DNA from: Flavobacterium saliperosum
Lineage (GTDB): Bacteria; Bacteroidota; Bacteroidia; Flavobacteriales; Flavobacteriaceae
Assembly: GCF_900100625.1 (NCBI RefSeq)
Contig: NZ_FMTY01000002.1
Location: forward strand, 559,784 to 623,783
Reading direction: 5' to 3'
DNA: 64,000 bases
Numbering within the stretch: position 1 is the stretch's first letter; the number at the start of each line of letters is the position of its first letter. A model generated the notes under the pieces. It was not told where the DNA came from and did not search any database. It was given only the letters and a program-made list of their open reading frames with translations. A program made the translations under genes and the position numbers. Shown in pieces: positions 44,290-53,683 of the stretch.

Positions 44290-46770
44290 ATGAAAAAGCT
44301 TCAATCGGTAATAACTTTTTTATTACTGGCAACCACATTATTTTCATTTGCACAACGAGGACCGCAAAAAGCAAAAGTAAAAGTATCAGGAAAGGTAATT
44401 GAAAAATCAACCAATCAACCTTTGGAATACGCGAGTATTTATGCACAAAACTCTAAAAATCCTGCTATCGTTTCAGGAGGAATGACAGATGCGAAAGGAG
44501 AATTCACTTTTGATGTTCCTGCGGGTACGTACTACATTAAAGTGGAATTTTTAGGTTTTAAAACCGTTGAATTTAAAGACAAGGTTATTGATAAAGACAC
44601 CAATCTTGGTGTTGTAAATGTAGTTCAGGATTCGAAACAATTGGACGAAGTGGTAGTTATTGCCGAACGTTCAACCGTGGAAATCAAATTGGACAAAAAA
44701 GTATACAACGTTGGGCAGGACATGATGGTTAAAGGAGGAACGGCCAGCGATGTATTGGATAACGTCCCTTCGGTGTCTGTGGATATTGACGGAAATGTAA
44801 GTTTGCGCGGAAACGATAACGTAAGGGTTCTAATCGACGGAAAACCATCCGGTATGGCCGGTAATGTAGCCGATGCACTTAGAATGCTACCGGCAGATGC
44901 CGTTGAAAAAGTGGAAGTAATCACCAACCCATCTGCACGTTACGAAGCTGAAGGCGGTGGCGGTATCGTAAATATCATCCTTCGCAAAGGAAAAGCACAG
45001 GGAATCAACGGAAGCGTTACCGCAACGGTGGGAGACCCTCAAAATTATGGGCTGAATGGGAACATTAACCTTAGAAGCGAGCAATTCAATTTGTTCACCA
45101 CTTCCGGATACACCAACAGTAAAAGTCCCGGAAATTCCATGACGGATACCGAATATCTTGACAGGAATACCGGAGCCACAACAGGTTACATCAACGAAAG
45201 ACGAAATAATGAAAGAGCGCGTGAAGGTTTCAACAGCAACTTCGGTTTTGAATGGTTTTTAGACAAATCCATCTCTTGGACCAATACGCTTTCTGTTAGA
45301 AAAAACAACGGAACCAATCCGGACAATGTACTGTATTATAATTTCGATGAAAACAATACGCCCACTTTCGTCAGAAACCGATTTAACGATCAGGACAACA
45401 AAGAAATTAATTTGGAGTACTCAACCAATTTCACGAAAAAATTCAAAAAAGACGGACATAAATTAACCATTGACGGGGCTTTTTCAGGTGACAGGGAGGA
45501 TGACAATTCAATAATCTCGGATTATATTCTTGGAGATGAAGCCAATACGGACTTCGAAAGAACCATCAGTAAAGAAAACCAGAAACGAAATTTAATTCAG
45601 GCGGATTATGTGTTGCCCATCGGGAAAAACAGCCAGTTTGAAGCAGGATATCGCGGAAACTTCACCAATTTAAAAACCGATTTTAAAGTTCAATTTTTAG
45701 ACGATAACGATGTTTGGGTAAATAATAGCCGTTATACCAACACCTTGGAATACATAGAAAAGGTTAACGCTTTTTATACGCAATTCGGCACAAAAATCAA
45801 TAAGTTTTCTTATTTGCTTGGTTTACGATATGAAAATTCTAAAATCAACGTGAATCAGTTAACTACCGATGATCTGAACACAAAATCATACGGCAATTTC
45901 TTTCCAAGTGTTTTTCTTACCTATGAATTCTCGGAAAAATCCAGCGCCAGTATATCCTACAGCCGACGTATTAACCGTCCGAGAGGTCATTTCTTAAATC
46001 CTTTCTCTAATTACTCCAGTAACATCAATCTTTTCAAAGGAAACCCGGATATCGATCCGGCCATGACCGATGCAATAGACATTGGTTACATGAAACGTTG
46101 GGAAAAATTAACGTTCAACACTTCGGCCTATATCAATAAAACTACCGATTCTTATCAGTTTATCCGAAGAGAATCCGGTGATTTCGTAAACGGTGTTCCG
46201 GTAATTCTAAGCACGCCAATTAACTTAGCCACACAATACCGCACCGGATTTGAATTCACGCTGAATTATTCCCCATACCGATGGTGGAAATTAAACGGAA
46301 ACTTCAACTTCTTCCGTAACGAAACAAAAGGCGATTACGCTTACACCAATTTTGCCGGTGTAGAAGTGGTTCAGAATTTTGACAATACAGCCTATTCGTG
46401 GTTTTCCAGAATAACATCAAAAATCAATTTACCTTACGGAATTGACTGGCAAACCAACGGAACCTATAACGCGCCGCAAAAAAATGCACAGGGAACCAGC
46501 AAAGGAGTGCTTTCGGCGAATTTAGCGTTGAGCAAGGATTTCTTCAAAGAAAAAGGAACTTTAGCGTTAAACGTGAGCGATATCTTTAATTCCAGAAAGC
46601 GAATTATAGAAACCAATCTGGAAAACGTATTAAACTCTTATAGCGAAATGCAGTGGAGACAACGCCAGATAAACCTTTCGTTCACCTATCGTTTCAACAA
46701 AAAGAAAAACGAAAAAGAACGACCGGTTAAAAATGGTGGCGACAACGGTGAGGAATTCATCGGTGGCTAA
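44290..46770 (+). CDS. TonB-dependent receptor, outer-membrane beta-barrel family (OMP_b-brl_3 type)
   Basis: 826 residues with a signal peptide (VITFLLLATTLFSFA). A carboxypeptidase-D-like regulatory beta-sandwich covers about 30-115 (VSGKVIEKSTNQPLEYASIY). A plug covers about 120-230 (MLPADAVEKVEVITNPSARY, GGGIVNIILRKG). A barrel of about 600 residues follows, without the SusC signature. This class takes up siderophores or peptides, or acts in biofilm-type roles; the ligand is unknown. No SusD-like partner follows, which argues against a polysaccharide utilisation locus. The C-terminus is Asp/Gly-rich (NGGDNGEEFIGG), unusual for a barrel end. Confidence 0.9.
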   Translation: MKKLQSVITFLLLATTLFSFAQRGPQKAKVKVSGKVIEKSTNQPLEYASIYAQNSKNPAIVSGGMTDAKGEFTFDVPAGTYYIKVEFLGFKTVEFKDKVIDKDTNLGVVNVVQDSKQLDEVVVIAERSTVEIKLDKKVYNVGQDMMVKGGTASDVLDNVPSVSVDIDGNVSLRGNDNVRVLIDGKPSGMAGNVADALRMLPADAVEKVEVITNPSARYEAEGGGGIVNIILRKGKAQGINGSVTATVGDPQNYGLNGNINLRSEQFNLFTTSGYTNSKSPGNSMTDTEYLDRNTGATTGYINERRNNERAREGFNSNFGFEWFLDKSISWTNTLSVRKNNGTNPDNVLYYNFDENNTPTFVRNRFNDQDNKEINLEYSTNFTKKFKKDGHKLTIDGAFSGDREDDNSIISDYILGDEANTDFERTISKENQKRNLIQADYVLPIGKNSQFEAGYRGNFTNLKTDFKVQFLDDNDVWVNNSRYTNTLEYIEKVNAFYTQFGTKINKFSYLLGLRYENSKINVNQLTTDDLNTKSYGNFFPSVFLTYEFSEKSSASISYSRRINRPRGHFLNPFSNYSSNINLFKGNPDIDPAMTDAIDIGYMKRWEKLTFNTSAYINKTTDSYQFIRRESGDFVNGVPVILSTPINLATQYRTGFEFTLNYSPYRWWKLNGNFNFFRNETKGDYAYTNFAGVEVVQNFDNTAYSWFSRITSKINLPYGIDWQTNGTYNAPQKNAQGTSKGVLSANLALSKDFFKEKGTLALNVSDIFNSRKRIIETNLENVLNSYSEMQWRQRQINLSFTYRFNKKKNEKERPVKNGGDNGEEFIGG

Positions 46771-46842
46771 AACCAAGCTCTGATTACTCTGGAGCGAGTG
46801 GCTCGGGAGGTACCGGCAGTCCATGTTCCCGTTTTCCGCTAT

Positions 46843-46915
46843 ATCTTTTTTGTCTTTTCCGTTTTTGTTACTGGAAAAGACAAAAAAGATACCGCTCCAC
46901 CCGATAGCTATCGGG
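46843..46915. repeat. Intergenic palindromic element with CCCGATAGCTATCGGG core
   Basis: The arms ATCTTTTTTGTCTTTTCC (46843-46860) and GGAAAAGACAAAAAAGAT (46873-46890) are an 18-bp perfect inverted repeat with a 12-base loop. The 16-bp palindrome CCCGATAGCTATCGGG follows at 46900-46915. Flanking GGAGCG and CGCTCC strings suggest an outer stem. I recall similar wording in flavobacterial intergenic regions, so this is probably a dispersed non-coding repeat. Confidence 0.75.
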
Positions 46916-46962
46916 ACGGGGCTAAAGCATAAACCATAAAACTTTTGGAAACAAAACCAATA

Positions 46963-46992
46963 AAAAAAGTCCCGATACATCGGGACTTTTTT
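46963..46992. terminator. Bidirectional intrinsic terminator
   Basis: AAAAAGTCCCGA-TACA-TCGGGACTTTTT with A and T runs. It has the same stem word as the 577-610 terminator and serves the leftward small membrane protein and the rightward receptor gene. Confidence 0.9.
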
Positions 46993-47016
46993 ATTTCAAG
47001 ACAGGCGTAAATTTTT

Positions 47017-47184
47017 TTACGCTTGTTTTTGTGCTCTTTCAGCTCTTTTCTCTTTGTACAACTCGAATAAAGCGCCGCCAATCCAGTAAAAAACGAAGTT
47101 TACCAAGAAAAGCATAAGCCAAAATCCTGTTAAGAAAATACCTAAGAAAAGTAAAAAGCCTAAATACTGTTGAAATTCAAACAT
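47017..47184 (-). CDS. Small membrane protein of unknown function
   Basis: 55 residues from MFEFQQYLGFLLFLGIFLTG. Two hydrophobic segments (YLGFLLFLGIFL and FWLMLFLVNFVFYWI) are followed by a strongly basic tail (YKEKRAERAQKQA). A longer frame from TTG 47214 is excluded because it overlaps the -7 box at 47212-47219. A textbook promoter and a terminator make this a real, independently transcribed small gene. Charge asymmetry suggests a cytoplasmic C-terminus. Function unknown. Confidence 0.75.
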   Translation of the reverse strand: MFEFQQYLGFLLFLGIFLTGFWLMLFLVNFVFYWIGGALFELYKEKRAERAQKQA

Positions 47185-47211
47185 GTTTTCCGGAATTTTA
47201 TGAATTCTTGC

Positions 47212-47242
47212 CAAATATACGGGTAAAAATCAGCCTGAACAA
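47212..47242 (-). promoter_or_regulatory. Promoter of the small membrane protein gene
   Basis: On the minus strand: TTG (47240-47242), 20 bases, TATATTTG (47212-47219). It matches the Bacteroidota consensus exactly. The predicted start near 47205 leaves a leader of about 20 bases before ATG 47184. Confidence 0.82.
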
Positions 47243-47318
47243 TACTTTCTTAAAATTATTTTAAGGATAACAATTAAACGATTGATATTCACTAATTTTA
47301 AGGGAAATTACCATCATC

Positions 47319-48701
47319 ATGAACTACCGAATTGAAAAAGATACTATGGGTGAAGTGCAGGTTCCGTCAGAAAAATACTGGGCTGCACAAACCGAACGCT
47401 CCCGAAATAACTTCAAAATAGGCGAACCGGCGTCCATGCCCAAAGAAATCATCGAAGCTTTCGCCTATTTAAAAAAAGGAGCGGCTTTCGCCAATTGCAA
47501 TTTGGGTGTCCTGTCTGAAGAAAAACGCGACGCCATTGCTCAGGTTTGCGAAGAGATTCTGGAAGGAAAACTGGAGGACAATTTCCCGTTGGTAATCTGG
47601 CAAACCGGCTCGGGTACACAAAGCAATATGAATGTAAACGAAGTCATTGCGAATCGCGCACAGGTTTTGTCCGGAAGAAAAATCGGAGAAGACCCTTTTA
47701 TCAAAGCCAATGACGATGTCAATAAATCGCAATCTTCCAACGATACTTTTCCAACTGCCATGCACATTGCGGCTTATAAAATCATAATCGAAACCACGAT
47801 TCCGGGCATTGAACAGCTTCGTGATACCTTACAGTTGAAATCAGAGGCATTTAAAGAGGTAGTGAAAATTGGCCGAACCCATTTAATGGACGCCACTCCC
47901 CTAACCTTAGGACAAGAACTTTCGGGTTATGTTTCGCAATTGAACCACGGACTGAAAGCCCTAAAAAATACGTTAGATCATTTATCCGAACTGGCATTGG
48001 GCGGAACGGCCGTAGGAACAGGTTTAAACACTCCAAAAGGCTACGACATAAAAGTGGCCGAATACATAGCCGATTTTACAAAACTTCCCTTTAAAACCGC
48101 TGAAAACAAGTTTGAAGCGCTGGCCGCCCACGATGCGATGGTGGAAACACACGGCGCTTTAAAACAACTGGCTGTTTCTCTTAATAAAATCGCCAATGAT
48201 ATACGAATGATGGCATCCGGTCCGCGCAGTGGTATCGGTGAAATCCTGATTCCCGAAAACGAACCCGGTTCTTCCATCATGCCGGGAAAAGTGAACCCTA
48301 CGCAATGTGAAGCCCTAACCATGGTTTGCGCTCAAGTGATGGGAAATGATGTTGCGATTACCGTTGGTGCCACTCAGGGTCATTATGAACTGAATGTCTT
48401 CAAACCAATGATAGCCGCTAATTTTTTACAATCGGCAAGATTAATAGGCGATGCATGCGTTTCTTTCAACGAGCATTGTGCGAAAGGCATTGAACCGAAT
48501 TACAACAGAATTAAAGAATTGGTGGGTAATTCGCTTATGCTGGTTACGGCCCTGAATACAAAAATCGGGTATTACAAAGCGGCCGAAATCGCACAAACCG
48601 CGCACAAAAACGGCACCACTTTAAAAGAAGAAGCGGTTCGGTTGGGTTATGTTTCCGCGGAAGATTTCGATGCTTGGGTAAAACCGGAAGACATGGTTTA
48701 A
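47319..48701 (+). CDS. fumC: Fumarate hydratase, class II
   Basis: 460 residues. Reversibly hydrates fumarate to malate in the TCA cycle. Motifs: [18 protein letters not shown], the HxD region [17 protein letters not shown], and the catalytic loop [16 protein letters not shown]. The class II (iron-independent) type is clear. Its stop codon overlaps the stop of the convergent corA by four bases, so there is no room for a separate terminator. Confidence 0.96.
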   Translation: MNYRIEKDTMGEVQVPSEKYWAAQTERSRNNFKIGEPASMPKEIIEAFAYLKKGAAFANCNLGVLSEEKRDAIAQVCEEILEGKLEDNFPLVIWQTGSGTQSNMNVNEVIANRAQVLSGRKIGEDPFIKANDDVNKSQSSNDTFPTAMHIAAYKIIIETTIPGIEQLRDTLQLKSEAFKEVVKIGRTHLMDATPLTLGQELSGYVSQLNHGLKALKNTLDHLSELALGGTAVGTGLNTPKGYDIKVAEYIADFTKLPFKTAENKFEALAAHDAMVETHGALKQLAVSLNKIANDIRMMASGPRSGIGEILIPENEPGSSIMPGKVNPTQCEALTMVCAQVMGNDVAITVGATQGHYELNVFKPMIAANFLQSARLIGDACVSFNEHCAKGIEPNYNRIKELVGNSLMLVTALNTKIGYYKAAEIAQTAHKNGTTLKEEAVRLGYVSAEDFDAWVKPEDMV

Positions 48702-49780
48702 AACCAATTCTTTTTCTTGAAATAGGCAAGCATTCCGACGACCAGAACAAACATGAAAGCCAACACTTCGAAATAACCGTAATGCCAGCGTAATTCCGGC
48801 ATATAGTCGAAATTCATTCCGTAAACACCCACTATGAAAGTCAGAGGCATGAATATTACCGAAACAACCGTAAGGGTTTTCATGATTTCATTCATTCGCT
48901 GACTTTGCGCCGAAAAATGAAAATGAGAAGCACTGTCCAACGAATTCAAATCGTAATCAATCTGCTCTAACAATTCCAGACATTTCTGATGCAATCGGGC
49001 GAAAAAACTATAATTGGCCGCTTCAATCCCGTCGTATTCATCATCATCCTGAAACGTTTTCAGACTGTACAAAGCATCGCGTAACGGAACAATGGCCCGT
49101 TTTAAATAATTGAGATTCTCCCGGTTATTTTCAATGCGCACCAACACATCCTGGCGGTGATTGTTTTTGGCTTCCACCATCAGGGCTTCGATTCGGTCTT
49201 CGTAATTTTCGATGGTGATGTAGAAGTTTTCCATAATCGCATCCAGCATCAGGTACAACAGATAATCGTTTTTCTTTTTACAGACAATCCCTGCATTGGT
49301 TCTGATACGTTCCCGAATATGCGTAAAAAAATCACTCTTCTTCTCCTGGAAAGAAACCAACAAATTTTCTTTAAGAATGAAACTGAGTTGCTCCACCCGC
49401 ATGTTATCCAAATCTTCATCCGGTAAAATCGATTTAATACTGAAAAAGAGCGTGTCATCCAATTCTTCCATTTTGGAACGTCGGTTGGTGTTTAAAATAT
49501 CACCAACAATATATGGTTCCACCTTAAGCAGTTCGCCAATATTTTTTATAATCTCAACATCATGTAACCCGTGAACGTTCAACCACTTAACATCGTTTAC
49601 ATGAAACGAATTTTCAAGTGTTTGCTGAACCTTATCTATGGGTATGTTTTTAAATTCCTTATAATGACTGTCGTTGTAAACAAATAACTGCATATCGACA
49701 GCATCCGATTTATGAATACCGGTGTATTCATAAAAATTAGGGTGGGTTTTACGTCCTTTTTTATACTTTATTTTTCGCAC
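48698..49780 (-). CDS. corA: CorA-family magnesium/cobalt channel
   Basis: 360 residues. A large N-terminal cytoplasmic funnel domain ends in a long helix. Two C-terminal membrane helices carry the invariant [11 protein letters not shown] (GMN selectivity loop) between them. The C-terminus has basic residues (FKKKNWF). It works as a homopentameric Mg2+ uptake channel in the inner membrane. It is convergent with fumC, overlapping by four bases. No Mg-sensing leader was noticed upstream of 49780. Confidence 0.94.
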   Translation of the reverse strand: MRKIKYKKGRKTHPNFYEYTGIHKSDAVDMQLFVYNDSHYKEFKNIPIDKVQQTLENSFHVNDVKWLNVHGLHDVEIIKNIGELLKVEPYIVGDILNTNRRSKMEELDDTLFFSIKSILPDEDLDNMRVEQLSFILKENLLVSFQEKKSDFFTHIRERIRTNAGIVCKKKNDYLLYLMLDAIMENFYITIENYEDRIEALMVEAKNNHRQDVLVRIENNRENLNYLKRAIVPLRDALYSLKTFQDDDEYDGIEAANYSFFARLHQKCLELLEQIDYDLNSLDSASHFHFSAQSQRMNEIMKTLTVVSVIFMPLTFIVGVYGMNFDYMPELRWHYGYFEVLAFMFVLVVGMLAYFKKKNWF

Positions 49781-49836
49781 TTTTCTGTCAATTTAAGTAG
49801 TCTAAAACTGTTTAAAATTAAGCTATTAATCGACAT

Positions 49837-49870
49837 AAAAAAAACTGCCAATGATATTTTGACAGTTTTT
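49837..49870 (-). terminator. Intrinsic terminator after the OmpA/DUF937 gene
   Basis: AAAACTGCCAA-tgatatt-TTGACAGTTTT has one C-A mismatch and an A-run on the left that gives a minus-strand U-run. Confidence 0.8.
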
Positions 49871-49890
49871 CGTACTTAATTAATATAAAA

Positions 49891-51123
49891 TCAGTTTATT
49901 TTTTTTGTGACACGGATAGCAATTCGACGGTTTGAAGCCCTTCCCTGTTCGGTTTCATTTGATGCGATGGCGTGTTGCTCTCCGTAGCCTTCTGCGGTGA
50001 TTCTTTCGGACTTAACGCCTAATTTAACCAATTCTGCCATTACCGATTTTGCTCTTTCATCGGATAATTTCAAATTGGCTGCAGGATCGCCCACATTATC
50101 GGTATAACCGCCCAATTTAATTTCCATCGTAGGATAAGCATCCATAATTGTAGAAATGTTTTCAAGCTGATCCTTGGATTCCGGACGCAAGGTGGATTTT
50201 CCGGTTTCAAACAATAATCGGTCAAAATTAAACCATGTTGTTTTATCAACCAGTTTATTTTTGTCATTCATCCATTCCACCAATCGGTATTCGATACCAA
50301 ACTCGGGTGCATTTAATTCCACTCCGTTAGGCAATTTAAACTTGAGAAAATCCCCTAAAGCCTTGTCAATTTCGATGGTTGCGTCTTCAAATTCAGCTCC
50401 TAAAGAGTCCATGCCTACATCTAAAGAATCTGCTATATATTCTGAATCAGGATCCGTTTTCACTTCTTTATTAGATTGTTGGGTAAAAAAATACAGCGCT
50501 AATAAAGCCACTCCAACTAACAATAACGGCAAGAGCCATTTTGGCAAACCTCCACCGGCATTACCACCTGATACTGGATTAACCGGACTTTTTGCTTCGT
50601 GTTTATAACCATCTGCAAAACCCAAAACACCACTTAAACCCCGGGGCGTTTCAGAAAGAATATTGTTTTTTTCAGACAACAGCAAATCGGTTAAACCGGA
50701 CGAAGAAAGTCCTGATTTACTGAAATGCCCCAAAATCATTGGTCCTAACATTCCCAATAAGGCACCGGCCGAAGAATTTCTGATACCTCCAATGCCCGAA
50801 ATGAAATCGGTTACGGAAGAAGATTTATCACCAAACAACAAATCCAGCAATTTAGATCCTATCCCTTCACCTGAACCTTTTAATAATGATGGTAAATCAG
50901 ACAAATTGCTTCCTGAAATTTCGTTTTCTGTCATTAAGCTCATAACACTTCCCATAGCATTCGAATCATTTGATTTGTTAACTAATCCTGTAAGTAATGT
51001 TGGAATAGTCGCTGAAACTGCTTTGGAAATACCATTTTCGGATTCACCAAGTAATGAACTGGCTTTTGATATTACATCGGGAGTAATATATCCTTTCAAG
51101 AGATCTACTAAGTTTGAAGACAT
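49891..51123 (-). CDS. DUF937 domain protein fused to a C-terminal OmpA domain
   Basis: 410 residues from MSSNLVDLLKGYITPDVISK; a frame starting seven codons earlier is less likely. There is no N-terminal signal. Residues about 1-170 are a Ser/Gly/Leu-rich helical DUF937 region. One membrane helix (about 195-215, WLLPLLLVGVALLALYFF) follows. A linker leads to an OmpA peptidoglycan-binding domain (about 290-410) with GYTDNVGDPAANLKLSDERA and RITAEGYGEQ. The topology puts DUF937 in the cytoplasm and OmpA in the periplasm, so the protein could couple an inner-face assembly to the cell wall. The arrangement is known in Bacteroidota but its function is not. Confidence 0.85.
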   Translation of the reverse strand: MSSNLVDLLKGYITPDVISKASSLLGESENGISKAVSATIPTLLTGLVNKSNDSNAMGSVMSLMTENEISGSNLSDLPSLLKGSGEGIGSKLLDLLFGDKSSSVTDFISGIGGIRNSSAGALLGMLGPMILGHFSKSGLSSSGLTDLLLSEKNNILSETPRGLSGVLGFADGYKHEAKSPVNPVSGGNAGGGLPKWLLPLLLVGVALLALYFFTQQSNKEVKTDPDSEYIADSLDVGMDSLGAEFEDATIEIDKALGDFLKFKLPNGVELNAPEFGIEYRLVEWMNDKNKLVDKTTWFNFDRLLFETGKSTLRPESKDQLENISTIMDAYPTMEIKLGGYTDNVGDPAANLKLSDERAKSVMAELVKLGVKSERITAEGYGEQHAIASNETEQGRASNRRIAIRVTKKIN

Positions 51124-51303
51124 ACGTATTTTATTTATAATCACCTCTAAATTAGACTATTACAACAACAAGAATTGCTCTTAAAACATCATTATCTGTA
51201 AAACACCAAAAAAAACCGACAAAGCACACTCTATTTTTAATAACAGATCAACCCGCATTTTCTTTAATACCACAGCATTTATCTCTATTTTTACACAAAC
51301 AAA

Positions 51304-52545
51304 ATGTACATGAGACTATTAATTAAAAATATTAAAGAACTTTTACAGGTTCGCGAAAACAATATCGATAGCGTTTGCGGTGCTGAAATGGCCGTTTTAC
51401 CAAAGATTGACAACGCTTTTTTAGTTATTGAAAACAACCTTATTGCCGATTTCGGGACAATGAGCGACTGTCCGGATGATAAATTCGACAATATTATTGA
51501 TGCCAGCGGAAAAACCGTGCTTCCAACATGGGTTGACAGCCACACACATATTGTTTATGCGGGTAACCGCGAACAGGAGTTTGTGGACAGGATTAACGGT
51601 TTGAGCTATGAAGAAATAGCGAATCGTGGTGGCGGGATATTAAATTCGGCAAAAAAACTGAATGCCACATCCGAAGAAGAAATTTACAACCAGTCGAAAG
51701 TGCGTTTGGAAGAAGTGATGCAACAGGGAACCGGAGCTGTGGAAATCAAATCGGGTTACGGATTAACGGTGGAAGGCGAACTGAAAATGCTTCGTGTCAT
51801 CAAAAAATTAGCTGAAAATTATCCGATTAAAATAAAAGCCACATTTTTGGGAGCACATGCCTTCCCAACCGAATACAAAGAAAACCATGAGGCTTACATC
51901 GATTTGATTATCAACGAAATGCTGCCTAAAATTGCGGATGAAAAATTAGCCGATTATATTGATGCTTTTCTGGAAACCGGTTATTTCTCCGTGGAAGAAA
52001 CCGAACGTATTATGGAAGCCGGTAAGCAATTCGGCCTGACCGCAAAAATTCACGTAAACCAATTTACTGCCATCAACGGAATTGCAGCTTGTGTGAAACA
52101 TGACGCGCTTTCTGTGGACCATCTGGAAATTGTAACCGATGCGGATATTGAAGTCTTAAAAGGCAGTAAAACGATGCCGGTGGCGTTACCCAGCTGTTCT
52201 TACTTTATCAGCATTCCGTATACTCCGGCACGACAAATGATTTCGGCGGGATTGCCTTTAGCATTGGCCTCCGATTTCAACCCGGGAACCACACCTTCGG
52301 GAAATATGAATTTTGTGGTGGCCACCGCGTGCATTAAAATGAAAATGACTCCCGAAGAAGCCATCAACGCAGCAACCATAAACGGCGCCTATGCAATGGG
52401 AATTGCAGCTACTCACGGAAGTATTACCAAAGGAAAATCGGCCAATCTTATTATCACCAAACCCCTTACCTCCTATTACCAACTTCCGTATGCTTTTGGA
52501 AGTAATTTAATCGATCAGGTAATTATTGAAGGTCAGTTGATTTAA
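51304..52545 (+). CDS. hutI: Imidazolonepropionase
   Basis: 413 residues (a second Met, two codons later, could also start). Amidohydrolase family: metal-binding DSHTHIVYAG, IKSGYGLTVEGELKML, the later IHVNQFTAING, SVDHLEIVTD, and ASDFNPGTTPSGNM with the catalytic Asp. It opens 4-imidazolone-5-propionate to formiminoglutamate in histidine degradation. hutG lies 1.1 kb downstream, separated by one leftward gene, so the pathway genes are only loosely clustered; hutH and hutU are not in this window. Confidence 0.95.
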   Translation: MYMRLLIKNIKELLQVRENNIDSVCGAEMAVLPKIDNAFLVIENNLIADFGTMSDCPDDKFDNIIDASGKTVLPTWVDSHTHIVYAGNREQEFVDRINGLSYEEIANRGGGILNSAKKLNATSEEEIYNQSKVRLEEVMQQGTGAVEIKSGYGLTVEGELKMLRVIKKLAENYPIKIKATFLGAHAFPTEYKENHEAYIDLIINEMLPKIADEKLADYIDAFLETGYFSVEETERIMEAGKQFGLTAKIHVNQFTAINGIAACVKHDALSVDHLEIVTDADIEVLKGSKTMPVALPSCSYFISIPYTPARQMISAGLPLALASDFNPGTTPSGNMNFVVATACIKMKMTPEEAINAATINGAYAMGIAATHGSITKGKSANLIITKPLTSYYQLPYAFGSNLIDQVIIEGQLI

Positions 52546-52573
52546 TTCCAAAAAAGTTCTGATTAAAATAACC

Positions 52574-52626
52574 TTACCGCAGATTCGCGGATTTACCATA
52601 ATTATTAATCTGCGAATCTGCGGTAA
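52574..52626. repeat. 20-bp inverted repeat (CCGCAGATTCGC element)
   Basis: TTACCGCAGATTCGCGGATT (52574-52593) and AATCTGCGAATCTGCGGTAA (52607-52626) pair at 19 of 20 positions around a 13-base loop. The arms contain an internal CGCAGATT-type repeat. I recall this wording as common in flavobacterial intergenic DNA. It lies between the convergent hutI and coiled-coil genes, with a terminator just after. Confidence 0.75.
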
Positions 52627-52648
52627 AACATTACAGAAAATCATTAAA

Positions 52649-52680
52649 TAAAAAAGGCCGTCATATAGACAGCCTTTTTA
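52649..52680. terminator. Bidirectional intrinsic terminator
   Basis: AAAAAGGCCGTC-ATATA-GACAGCCTTTTT with one mismatch, flanked by A and T runs. Confidence 0.85.
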
Positions 52681-52702
52681 TATTTACTAATAAAGTAATT
52701 TA

Positions 52703-53578
52703 TTATCTCAAAGTGAAAGAAGTTTTAGAAACCAATTCTCCTTTGTCGAAGATGTTTACAAAGTAAGTACCGCCTTCAATATCCTTAACAGGTAAATCCT
52801 GAGCTACCTGCACGGTTTTGTTCTCATACTTAACAGTTTTCTCAAAACTATAGGTTAATGTTTTATCTCCGAAAGACTCGGTTTTCTTGTCGCCTAATAC
52901 ATTGTTTTTACTGTCGATAACCTGAACGTGGTAAGTTTTGTCACCTGATTTTGCAATTTGGTTTTCAGCAATCATAAAACTGATTTTCAACACATCGGCT
53001 CTGCTTGCTTTATCCGTATCGATTTGTTTTCCTGAACTTCTTTGTTTAACAGCCATTGTCTGCAAATTCAAAACCGACAACTTAGATCCTTTTTCAACAG
53101 TTTTAGCCAAGTTATCATTCTTAGCAATTAAAGTATCATTCACTTTTCTTGCATCGTTTAATACAACTTGTGTACTGTCACGTTGTGTTGTTAATGTTAC
53201 ATTCTGTTTTTTCAACACATCGTTTTCTTTCATCAGGTTGTCCATTTCACGTTTCAAACGCAAATAATCGTTTTTGAACTTCGCCATGGCAGCTACGTCA
53301 CCCTGTGATTTTTCCAATTCGGCTTTTAACTGAACCAATTTCTCTCTTTCTGCAGACAATTCATCTGAAAGAGTGGTGTTTGAAGCAATTGCTTCGTCGT
53401 ATTTTGCAATTGAAGCCTGTAACTCTTCGCTTAATTTTTCTTTGTCTGTCATTAATTTATTTTCAGATGTCTGATTATCAGTACTCATTTTGTACATATA
53501 CCCCAAACTTCCCAACAACAACAGTGCTAAGACAATAATGATTGCTTTTAGACTAGAATTACTTTTTTGATTTTCCAT
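52703..53578 (-). CDS. Membrane-anchored coiled-coil protein of unknown function
   Basis: 291 residues from MENQKSNSSLKAIIIVLALL. One N-terminal membrane helix (about 9-27) is followed by a heptad-rich coiled coil (about 35-150) and a beta-rich C-terminal domain (about 175-291, LKISFMIAENQIA, TYHVQVIDSKNNVLG, TYFVNIFDKGELVS). The outer frame starts at a TTG that is the -33 box, so ATG 53578 is the start. It is conserved in flavobacteria as I recall, with no known role; the topology suggests a periplasmic spacer with a beta-sandwich head. Confidence 0.72.
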   Translation of the reverse strand: MENQKSNSSLKAIIIVLALLLLGSLGYMYKMSTDNQTSENKLMTDKEKLSEELQASIAKYDEAIASNTTLSDELSAEREKLVQLKAELEKSQGDVAAMAKFKNDYLRLKREMDNLMKENDVLKKQNVTLTTQRDSTQVVLNDARKVNDTLIAKNDNLAKTVEKGSKLSVLNLQTMAVKQRSSGKQIDTDKASRADVLKISFMIAENQIAKSGDKTYHVQVIDSKNNVLGDKKTESFGDKTLTYSFEKTVKYENKTVQVAQDLPVKDIEGGTYFVNIFDKGELVSKTSFTLR

Positions 53579-53595
53579 AGATAGATAGTTTTTTC

Positions 53596-53626
53596 CAAAT
53601 TTAATTTTTTTTTCATTTAAACCCAA
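53596..53626 (-). promoter_or_regulatory. Promoter of the coiled-coil protein gene
   Basis: On the minus strand: TTG (53624-53626), 20 bases, TAAATTTG (53596-53603), an exact consensus pair. It also fixes the start codon at 53578. Confidence 0.82.
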
Positions 53627-53655
53627 TAACTAAACGAAAGTTTTACAGAAAATAG

Positions 53656-53663
53656 TATTTTTG
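53656..53663 (+). promoter_or_regulatory. -7 box of hutG
   Basis: TATTTTTG fits TAnnTTTG exactly, 20 bases before the ATG. No TTG is seen at the normal upstream distance, so the promoter may need an activator. Confidence 0.45.
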
Positions 53664-53683
53664 GCTACAACTTTTTTTGTTTT

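Noticed and set aside
44290..46770. SusC of a polysaccharide utilisation locus
   Set aside because: No SusD partner follows and the chain lacks the SusC signature and typical length of about 1000 residues.
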